Below are positions 1 to 5,222 of a stretch of 6,644 bases of DNA, piece by piece; positions within the stretch are counted from its first letter, which is position 1; the number at the start of each line of letters is the position of its first letter. The notes under the pieces were generated by a model. The model had not been told where the DNA came from. It did not search any database and saw nothing but the letters and a program-made list of their open reading frames with translations. The stretch is from Thermoplasmata archaeon (lineage in GTDB: Archaea; Thermoplasmatota; Thermoplasmata; UBA184): positions 1 to 6,644 of the forward strand of contig JAKAVH010000067.1 in NCBI GenBank assembly GCA_021827545.1, read 5' to 3'. The translations under genes and the position numbers were made by a program.

Positions 1-131
1 GTCGATTCCTGCGGCCGAGAGCTCTCCCGCCGAGCGCGGTCGGAAGGGGTCGCCCTCGAGGTGGACGAGACCCACCCGCCGGCGCCACCCGCTCCCGCGA
101 GCTAACCGCTTCCTCCAAACGTCGAGCTGGA
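1..131. other. Window edge, possible gene end, undecided
   Basis: No gene can be assigned firmly here. On the plus strand, frame 1 is open from base 1 and stops with TAA at 103-105. It would give the last 34 residues of a protein ending in a Pro/Ala-rich tail, convergent with the fusion gene that stops at 132. The exactly antisense register on the minus strand is also open through the whole stretch and has GC-rich third positions, with a possible GTG start at 75-73. In such GC-rich DNA the two readings cannot be separated from 131 bases. No terminator-like T-run or stem is evident. Confidence 0.2.
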
Positions 132-1622
132 TCAGTACCGCGGCATCGCGGGGTCGACCTCTCGGCACCACGCATCGATCCCGCCCTTGAGGTGCCGGAC
201 CCTCCGGACGCCCCACCGCTGGAGCCGCGCGGCAGCCTCCCGCGATCGGCCGCCGGTCTTGCAGTACAGTACGACCGAGCGGTGCGCGGCGAGCTCTTGG
301 AGCCGCTCTTCTATCCGGCTCCCGGGAATCAGACGAGCGCCCGGCAGGTGGTTGATCGCCCATTCGGTCGGCTCCCGAACGTCGATCAGCAACGGCGGAT
401 CCTCGGAGCGGAGCCACGCCGAGAGCCTCACCGGGTCGATCGCCTCCGGTTCGTCCGACCGCGGCGTTGGTGTCTCTCCGCAGAACGCCGGATAGTCGAT
501 CAGGCGTCGCTGCGTCGCTCGCGGACCGCAGAGGACGCAGTTCGGATTCTTGCGTAAACGGAACTCGCGGAACTCGAGCGCGAGCGCGTCGAAGAGCAAT
601 AGTCGCCCGTACAGCGGACGGCCCCGGCCTAGAATCACCTTGAGCGCTTCCGCCGCCTGGAGCGTTCCGACGATTCCGGGGAGCACCCCCAGCACCCCGG
701 CTTCCGCGCAGGACGGAACCGCGTCGGGCGGGGGCGGTTCGGGGTACAGGCACCGGTAGCACGGCCCCCGCCGTGCGTCGAAGAGGCTCACTTGCCCCTC
801 AAACCGGTAGATCGAGCCGTAGACGTTCGGTTTCTCCCAGAGGACGCAAGCGTCGTTCACGAGGTACCGGGTCGCGAAGTTGTCGGTCCCATCGATCACC
901 ACGTCGTACGGCGCGAGGATCGACCGCGCATTCTTGGAGGTCAGGCGTACGGCGTACGTTCGGATGATGACGTCCGGGTTGATCCCCTCCAACCGGTCCC
1001 GGGCCGCCTCGACCTTCGGCCGGCCGACATCCGACGTGGAGAAGAGGAGCTGCCGCTGGAGATTCGAGCGTTCGACGCGATCAAAGTCGACGAGTCCGAT
1101 CTCCCCCACACCGGCGGCGGCCAAGTACGTCGCGCAGGGGGATCCTAGGCCGCCCGTGCCGATGACCAAGACGCGGGCGTCTAGGAGTCGTCGCTGACCG
1201 TCGAGCCCCACCTCGGGCAGGAGAAGGTGGCGGCTGTAGCGCTCGAGCTGCTCGGCCGTGAGCCCGGCGCGGGGGGCGGCTCGAGCCCGGCGGGATCGGT
1301 TCGCCGATATTCGTCGCTTCGGCGCGCCGCCGGCGATCGCGGGAACGATAGCGAGCACGTCTCCCGGGCGCACCGGCGTCGATTCTCGCGAGAGGTTTCG
1401 GATATCCTCCTCGTTCAGGAAGAGATGGACTGAGCTGCGAATCTGGCCCCCCGGCGTGAGGAGCCACCGACGAAGTTCCGGCCGCTCCGCCACCAGCCGG
1501 TCGATGACCTCTTTCACGGTCGCTCCGGCGACCTCCAACCGCGCGGCGCCCCCGACCAACGAGCGCAACGAGAGAGGGATCTCCACGATCGCAACACCCG
1601 CCGGCGGATCCGAGGTTGTCAT
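132..1622 (-). CDS. CysO/MoaD-like carrier - E1 (MoeB/ThiF) - rhodanese fusion
   Basis: This 496-residue protein joins three sulfur-transfer modules. Residues about 10-99 are a beta-grasp sulfur carrier closest in look to mycobacterial CysO (FLNEEDIR, then a PAIAGG end; the Gly-Gly is residues 98-99). Residues 100-120 are a linker with eight Lys/Arg. Residues about 121-375 are an E1-like adenylyltransferase: GTGGLG nucleotide loop at 155-160, DFDRVERSNLQRQ at 179-191, Lys203, DGTDNF at 244-249, and zinc-type pairs Cys288/Cys291 and Cys362/Cys365. Cys305 sits where MOCS3/Uba4-type enzymes carry their thiol. Residues about 393-490 are a rhodanese with active-site Cys454 in CKTGGRS. The expected chemistry is adenylation of a carrier C-terminus followed by sulfur transfer from the rhodanese persulfide to form a thiocarboxylate, as MoeZ does for CysO. 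The ATG at 1622 is chosen because a GAGGG ribosome site lies 9 bases upstream and it overlaps the previous stop as ATGA; a GTG/TTG-type extension to 1742 has no homology-like content. The oddity is that the Gly-Gly is internal and so not free to be activated unless it is cut. Alternative roles are molybdopterin, thiamine or tRNA thiolation. Domain calls are firm; the pathway is inferred. Confidence 0.93.
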   Translation of the reverse strand: MTTSDPPAGVAIVEIPLSLRSLVGGAARLEVAGATVKEVIDRLVAERPELRRWLLTPGGQIRSSVHLFLNEEDIRNLSRESTPVRPGDVLAIVPAIAGGAPKRRISANRSRRARAAPRAGLTAEQLERYSRHLLLPEVGLDGQRRLLDARVLVIGTGGLGSPCATYLAAAGVGEIGLVDFDRVERSNLQRQLLFSTSDVGRPKVEAARDRLEGINPDVIIRTYAVRLTSKNARSILAPYDVVIDGTDNFATRYLVNDACVLWEKPNVYGSIYRFEGQVSLFDARRGPCYRCLYPEPPPPDAVPSCAEAGVLGVLPGIVGTLQAAEALKVILGRGRPLYGRLLLFDALALEFREFRLRKNPNCVLCGPRATQRRLIDYPAFCGETPTPRSDEPEAIDPVRLSAWLRSEDPPLLIDVREPTEWAINHLPGARLIPGSRIEERLQELAAHRSVVLYCKTGGRSREAAARLQRWGVRRVRHLKGGIDAWCREVDPAMPRY

Positions 1623-2293
1623 CGTCCGGGTCCCTCGAAGCGATCGCGTCCCGGATCCGGCCCCACCGGCCCTTCGGGGGAAACGCGACAGTCGATCGGT
1701 ACGAACGACCCGCGGCTCACGGAGAGCGTGTAGGCACCCCAATCACGGACGCCGCCGTCATCCACCGACAGAATGAGGTACGTGTACCATGGCCATGCGA
1801 GTCTCTCATCGCGCCGCGAGGCGCGCCCCGGGCCGTCCGGGTGGGAGTGGTAGAACCCAACCAACCCAATCGGCTGATCCTCAGCTTCCGCCTCGATCCG
1901 GTAGATCTCGGCCGAGGAGATCCGATAGCGGATGTCGCGTCCTTCGGTCTCTTCGTTCTCGGCGGGACGAGCTTCGACAATCGGTCGCGCGACTCCTTCC
2001 GAAATCGCCCGGGGACCGAAGAGGTAGCCACACGCTTCTTCGGGGTACTCGCCCCGCACATGATCTTCAATCCTCCCCCACGCGCTTGGCGCAATCCGGA
2101 CGAGAGGTCGTACGGCGAGCGTTCCGTGAGCTCGACCGACCGTCTCGGCGAAATGAGAGGAACCGTCCGTCGTACGGCTTCGGGATGTCGGCGGAGCGGT
2201 CGGCCCTTGCCTCTCCGTCTTGGCCGGAGCAACGTCCGGAATGTCCAAGCAACTACGGTAGTCGGAGATCCCCCCACTTCCCGGTTGGGTCAA
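1619..2293 (-). CDS. JAMM/MPN+ zinc metallopeptidase, Mec+-like
   Basis: A 224-residue protein whose core (about 64-190) is a JAMM/MPN+ isopeptidase. All family metal and catalytic residues are visible: Glu86 in PEEACGYL, His149-Ser150-His151-Pro152, Ser159 and Asp162, with the correct HxHP-x6-S-x2-D spacing, followed by the strand YLILSV. This family cleaves bonds after the Gly-Gly of ubiquitin-like proteins. The Mec+ branch hydrolyses CysO-cysteine to free cysteine, and archaeal members (e.g. HvJAMM1) remove SAMP proteins. Its stop overlaps the ATG of the carrier-E1-rhodanese fusion by four bases, so that fusion is the obvious substrate or partner. The first 63 residues have low complexity and no recognised domain. 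The start chosen is a TTG at 2293 with GGGAGAG eight bases upstream; a TTG at 2248 is the alternative, and no ATG precedes the core. There is no signal peptide or membrane segment, so it is probably cytosolic. The family is sure; the start and substrate are less so. Confidence 0.88.
   Translation of the reverse strand: MTQPGSGGISDYRSCLDIPDVAPAKTERQGPTAPPTSRSRTTDGSSHFAETVGRAHGTLAVRPLVRIAPSAWGRIEDHVRGEYPEEACGYLFGPRAISEGVARPIVEARPAENEETEGRDIRYRISSAEIYRIEAEAEDQPIGLVGFYHSHPDGPGRASRRDERLAWPWYTYLILSVDDGGVRDWGAYTLSVSRGSFVPIDCRVSPEGPVGPDPGRDRFEGPGR
1632..1636 (-). promoter_or_regulatory. Ribosome binding site of the fusion gene
   Basis: GAGGG on the minus strand, 9 bases before the ATG at 1622, inside the end of the peptidase gene. 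It decides the start codon in favour of 1622. Together with the ATGA overlap of stop and start at 1619-1622 it indicates that the peptidase and the fusion are translationally coupled. Confidence 0.6.
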
Positions 2294-2301
2294 GGTTCCG
2301 G

Positions 2302-2308
2302 CTCTCCC
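2302..2308 (-). promoter_or_regulatory. Probable ribosome binding site of the JAMM gene
   Basis: GGGAGAG on the minus strand, 8 bases ahead of the TTG at 2293. It is the only reason to prefer this start over the TTG at 2248, which has no purine-rich site in front. It lies in the 54-base gap after the regulator's stop. Confidence 0.4.
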
Positions 2309-2347
2309 GTGAGGTCCCGTCCCAAGACTCCCATTCCACCGGTCCGA

Positions 2348-2995
2348 TCAGGCCAACTGGATGAGATGGGTGCAGCGCTGGGCCCCTCGACTGATAGAAT
2401 CTCGGAGGTCGACATCGAGTTCGCCGAGCAGGGCTTTCGTCAGATTGCGGTCGAACACGTCGCACAAGAGGTGGCTGTGGGCCAACGCCGTGTGCCGAAA
2501 GACGCAGTTCGCCCGCGCGATCCGAAGACCGCCGTCCGGGTCCCGTTCGAGCGTCGCCCGGAACCCGAGGTCGTTGAGCGCTCGAACGAGTCGGCGGGCG
2601 CGCTCTTCCGGCTCGCCCGGGCCCTTCGCGCGCCCGACAATCTGCGCGGCCATTCGGCGCGCCGCGTCCGCGAACAGATTGTTGACGAACGGCTCGCCCT
2701 GGCGACTGAGGAGCTCCTCTACCACCGCGTCCAGCAACAGCTCGTACTTCTTCGGAAACAGCTCCTGACCGACCGCCGTCAGGGCGTAGCGCTTGCGCGG
2801 CCGGCCGACCCCCTCCCGGTGGAACGTCGCGCTGACGAGCCCGCGTCCTTCGAGCCGCTCGAGGTGTCCCCGGGCCGCGCTCTCCTGGATCCCGAGAGCG
2901 CGCGCGAGGTCCCGGGCGGTCTTCGGGTGGCGGGCGACCTCCTCGAGAATCCGCCCTCGCGTACCTTCTAGCCAGTCTCCCGAATTGGCCGCCAC
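2348..2995 (-). CDS. SufR-like winged-helix regulator (COG2345 type)
   Basis: A 215-residue predicted DNA-binding regulator. Residues about 13-75 form a winged helix-turn-helix: ARDLARALGIQESAARGHL is the HTH, and GVGRPRKRYALT is the wing typical of the SufR/COG2345 group. The C-terminal half carries Cys164, Cys178 (x13 between them) and Cys208 (x29), the spacing usual for this group. SufR proteins use cysteines of this region to hold an Fe-S cluster and repress suf genes when clusters are sufficient. The gene is divergent from sufC across 96 bases and heads the operon with the JAMM peptidase and the carrier-E1-rhodanese fusion, so it is placed to control both directions and itself. The start is GTG at 2995, with GGGAG 9 bases upstream. 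Cluster binding and repressor function are inferred; compared with the four-Cys SufR pattern as I recall it, one internal Cys position is not Cys here. The alternative is a redox or metal sensor of the ArsR-like superfamily. Confidence 0.85.
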   Translation of the reverse strand: MAANSGDWLEGTRGRILEEVARHPKTARDLARALGIQESAARGHLERLEGRGLVSATFHREGVGRPRKRYALTAVGQELFPKKYELLLDAVVEELLSRQGEPFVNNLFADAARRMAAQIVGRAKGPGEPEERARRLVRALNDLGFRATLERDPDGGLRIARANCVFRHTALAHSHLLCDVFDRNLTKALLGELDVDLRDSISRGAQRCTHLIQLA

Positions 2996-3004
2996 CGCCC
3001 CGCG

Positions 3005-3009
3005 CTCCC
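3005..3009 (-). promoter_or_regulatory. Ribosome binding site of the regulator gene
   Basis: GGGAG on the minus strand, 9 bases before the GTG at 2995, within a longer purine run that extends to about 3018. It supports the GTG start and a leadered transcript, in contrast to sufC on the other strand. Confidence 0.5.
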
Positions 3010-3036
3010 TCTTCCTCTATTCCGACGGTCGTATTA

Positions 3037-3044
3037 GCAATTTA
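3037..3044 (-). promoter_or_regulatory. Candidate TATA element of the minus-strand operon
   Basis: On the minus strand an AT-rich element reading TAAATTGC lies about 43 bases before the regulator's GTG. With the usual archaeal spacing of about 26 bases to the start site, transcription would begin near 3014 and leave a short leader that includes the ribosome site. The match to the archaeal TATA consensus is only partial, so this is a weaker call than the sufC element. Confidence 0.4.
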
Positions 3045-3059
3045 CACACCGAGTCATGG

Positions 3060-3067
3060 TTAAATAA
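3060..3067 (+). promoter_or_regulatory. TATA box of sufC
   Basis: TTAAATAA stands out from very GC-rich surroundings, centred about 28 bases before the sufC ATG at 3092. Archaeal start sites lie about 25-27 bases past the TATA centre, which puts the transcript start at about 3090, practically on the ATG. No ribosome site is seen at usual distance (the nearest GGTGG, at 3069-3073, is too far), which agrees with a leaderless or near-leaderless mRNA. Confidence 0.65.
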
Positions 3068-3091
3068 GGTGGTCGCTCGTAGAACACCGTC

Positions 3092-3868
3092 ATGTCGCCC
3101 GAGACCCCGCCGAGCCACGTCCTCGAGATTCGAGACCTTCACGCGGAAGTGGCCGGAAAGGAGATTCTCCGCGGGGTGAATCTGACCGTGAAGAGCGGCG
3201 AGCTCACCGCGCTCATGGGCCCGAATGGTTCGGGCAAGAGCACCCTCGCCTACGCCCTGATGGGCCACCCGAAGTACAAGGTGACCCGGGGGTCCGCCCA
3301 CCTCGATGGGAAGGACCTTCTCGCGATGCCCGTCGACCAACGCTCCAAGGCCGGACTGTTTCTCGGCTTCCAGTACCCGCAGGAGGTCTCGGGGCTCTCG
3401 CTCTCCAAGTTCCTCTGGACGTCGTACATGCAGCGCCGCACGGCGGAAACGGCGGACGTAGCTGAATTCGACCGAACGCTGAAATCGGCCCTGACGAGCC
3501 TCGGCATGGACGAGGCGCTCCTCAAGCGCTCCTTGAACGAAGGGTTTTCCGGCGGAGAGAAGAAGCGCAACGAGGTCCTGCAAATGGCGATCCTGAAGCC
3601 GCTGTTCACGATCCTCGACGAGCCGGATTCCGGACTCGACATCGACGCCGTACGAGCCGTGGGTGAGACGGTCCAGTCGCTGCACCACCCGGGGGTCGGC
3701 ATCATCGTCATCACGCACTATCAGCGCATTTTGAAGTATCTGAAGCCGGATCGGGTGCATGTCATGGTCGACGGCGTCGTGGCGCTCTCGGGCGGACGCG
3801 AGCTCGCCGAACAACTCGAGAGCAAGGGCTACGACTGGGTGAAGGCCGCGCCGGCGACTTCGGCCTGA
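3092..3868 (+). CDS. sufC: SufC, Fe-S assembly ATPase
   Basis: A 258-residue ABC-type ATPase that powers the SufB(D)-SufC scaffold during Fe-S cluster assembly in the cytosol; it is not a transporter. Motifs in order: Walker A GPNGSGKST at 43-51, Q-loop GFQYPQEVSG at 92-101 (the SufC-specific form), ABC signature FSGGEKKRNE at 152-161, Walker B FTILDEPDSGLD at 172-183 with Glu177, and switch His209 in ITHYQR. Length and motifs are normal for SufC, with no truncation. The ATG at 3092 begins a dozen residues before the first strand and sits right after the TATA box. It is the first gene of the plus-strand cluster, with sufS starting 32 bases after its stop, and is divergent from the SufR-like regulator, which probably controls it. 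Confidence 0.96.
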   Translation: MSPETPPSHVLEIRDLHAEVAGKEILRGVNLTVKSGELTALMGPNGSGKSTLAYALMGHPKYKVTRGSAHLDGKDLLAMPVDQRSKAGLFLGFQYPQEVSGLSLSKFLWTSYMQRRTAETADVAEFDRTLKSALTSLGMDEALLKRSLNEGFSGGEKKRNEVLQMAILKPLFTILDEPDSGLDIDAVRAVGETVQSLHHPGVGIIVITHYQRILKYLKPDRVHVMVDGVVALSGGRELAEQLESKGYDWVKAAPATSA

Positions 3869-3900
3869 TCCGTGGGGCCGCACCGCGACCGGGGTGTGGG

Positions 3901-5133
3901 GTGGACGTCGAACGGATCCGGGCGGATTTCCCGCTGCTCCAGCGAACCACGCGGGGCCGGCCGCTGATCTACCTCGATTCGGCCGCGACCGCCCAGCGAC
4001 CCCGCAGCGTGCTCGAGGCCGAACGTCGGTTTTACGAGGAACGCAACGCGAACGTACGCCGGGGCGTCTATGCCCTGAGCGAGGAGGCGACCGATGCGTT
4101 CGAGGCGGCCCGGGCCCGCTGCGCGCGGTTCGTTCACGCCGCGGACCCGAACGAGATCGTCTTCGTTCGGGGAACGACCGAAGCGATCAACCTGCTCGCC
4201 TACGGGCTGGGTCAACGCCACCTGGGCCCGGGGACGCGCGTGCTGACCACGGTGATGGAGCACCACTCGAACATCGTCCCATGGCAGCTCCAATGCGAAG
4301 CCCGGGGAGCGGCCCTCGACTGGGTGGAGATCGACGACGACGGATTTCTCGACCGGGAGAGCTTCTCGGCCGGGGTCGCCCGCCGGCCGAAGATCGTCAC
4401 CTTCACGCACGTATCGAACGTCCTCGGCACCGTGAACCCGGTCCGCGAACTCGCCGAGGAGGCCCACGACCGGGGCGCGATCGTGCTGCTCGACGCGGCC
4501 CAGAGCGCGCCGCACCTGCCGCTGGACGTCCGAGCGCTCGACGTCGATGCGCTCGCGTTTTCCGGCCACAAGATCCTCGGCCCGATGGGGATCGGCGTCC
4601 TTTGGATGCGCGCGCCGCTCTTGCGGGATCTTCCGCCGTACATGGGCGGCGGCGAGATGATCCGCGAAGTCCGACGGGACCGGTCGACGTTCGCCGACCC
4701 CCCCGCGAGGTTCGAAGCGGGAACGCCGAACGTCGCGGGTGCGGTCGGGCTCGTGCCGGCGATCGATTACTTGGAGTTTATCTGGTGGGAGGAGATCGCC
4801 GCCCACGACCGGCTGCTCGCGGAGCGGTTCCGAGCGGGCGCCGCGGAACGGTGGGGAGACCGGCTTCGTCTGTTCGGCCCCCGGGAACCCGGCCGGCGCA
4901 CCGCGGTCTTGAGCTTCGCGCTGGCGGGCGTCCATCCCCATGACCTCGCGAGCTTGGTCGATGCCGACGGCATCGCCATCCGTGCGGGCCATCATTGCGC
5001 GCAGCCGCTCATGGAGCGGCTGGGCGTGAGCGCGCTCTCGCGGGCGAGTCCGTACATCTACAACCGACCCGAGGAGATCGACGCGTTGCTGACCTCCCTC
5101 GAGCGCGTCGACCGCCTGTTTCATCCGGCCTAG
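3901..5133 (+). CDS. sufS: SufS, group II cysteine desulfurase
   Basis: A 410-residue PLP-dependent aminotransferase-fold (class V) enzyme that takes sulfur from L-cysteine as an enzyme persulfide and releases alanine. Visible residues: YLDSAAT at 24-30, GTTEAINL at 91-98 for the PLP phosphate, EHHSN at 120-124 with the PLP-stacking His, Asp198 and Gln201 in LLDAAQS, PLP-lysine Lys224 in SGHK, and persulfide Cys366 in RAGHHCAQPLM, followed by RASPYIYN at 381-388 with a conserved Arg. All essential residues are present and the length is normal for SufS. The start is GTG at 3901, with a GGGGTG stretch a few bases upstream; the protein begins with the usual helix before the first core motif. Group II enzymes normally need a SufE or SufU acceptor, and neither is in the window. 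It lies between sufC and sufB, presumably in one transcript with sufC. The rhodanese of the fusion on the other strand is a possible extra acceptor (inferred). Confidence 0.95.
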   Translation: MDVERIRADFPLLQRTTRGRPLIYLDSAATAQRPRSVLEAERRFYEERNANVRRGVYALSEEATDAFEAARARCARFVHAADPNEIVFVRGTTEAINLLAYGLGQRHLGPGTRVLTTVMEHHSNIVPWQLQCEARGAALDWVEIDDDGFLDRESFSAGVARRPKIVTFTHVSNVLGTVNPVRELAEEAHDRGAIVLLDAAQSAPHLPLDVRALDVDALAFSGHKILGPMGIGVLWMRAPLLRDLPPYMGGGEMIREVRRDRSTFADPPARFEAGTPNVAGAVGLVPAIDYLEFIWWEEIAAHDRLLAERFRAGAAERWGDRLRLFGPREPGRRTAVLSFALAGVHPHDLASLVDADGIAIRAGHHCAQPLMERLGVSALSRASPYIYNRPEEIDALLTSLERVDRLFHPA

Positions 5134-5177
5134 CGAAGATTGGGGGCGACCGCGGTCACTCTCCGAGCGACCTCGAA

Positions 5178-5185
5178 TTTAAATA
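5178..5185 (+). promoter_or_regulatory. TATA box of sufB
   Basis: TTTAAATA, a very good archaeal TATA match, lies in the 89-base gap between sufS and sufB. Its centre is about 41 bases before the sufB ATG, so a start site near 5207 would give a leader of roughly 15 bases. It suggests sufB can be transcribed apart from sufC-sufS, in addition to any read-through. Confidence 0.6.
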
Positions 5186-5206
5186 CACTCACGTGCTGGA
5201 ATCGGT

Positions 5207-5213
5207 GGAGGAG
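5207..5213 (+). promoter_or_regulatory. Ribosome binding site of sufB
   Basis: GGAGGAG lies 9 bases ahead of the ATG at 5223. It decides the start against in-frame GTG codons at 5193 and 5205 and against the open frame that continues back into sufS. Confidence 0.65.
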
Positions 5214-5222
5214 TCTCGGACC

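Noticed and set aside
1623..1742. N-terminal extension of the fusion protein by 40 residues
   Set aside because: It overlaps the JAMM gene out of frame. The ATG at 1622 has a ribosome site and the ATGA overlap, and the carrier fold starts just after it.
1616..2971. Long plus-strand open frame of about 450 codons opposite the JAMM and regulator genes
   Set aside because: The minus strand carries complete JAMM and winged-helix motifs with correct residues. The plus frame shows no recognisable domain and is expected by chance in GC-rich DNA.
3031..3045. GTATTAGCAATTTAC as a palindromic operator
   Set aside because: Only the outer GTA/TAC pair; the inner bases do not match their reverse complement, so it is not a convincing inverted repeat.
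3829..5124. Long minus-strand open frame opposite sufS
   Set aside because: It is antisense to an intact SufS with all catalytic residues and has Arg/Asp-rich content without motifs. Similar shadows lie opposite sufC (3017-3883) and sufB (5520-6527).
4995..5222. N-terminal extension of SufB by 76 residues
   Set aside because: It overlaps the end of sufS, runs through the TATA box, and lacks SufB-like sequence. The GGAGGAG site fits the ATG at 5223.
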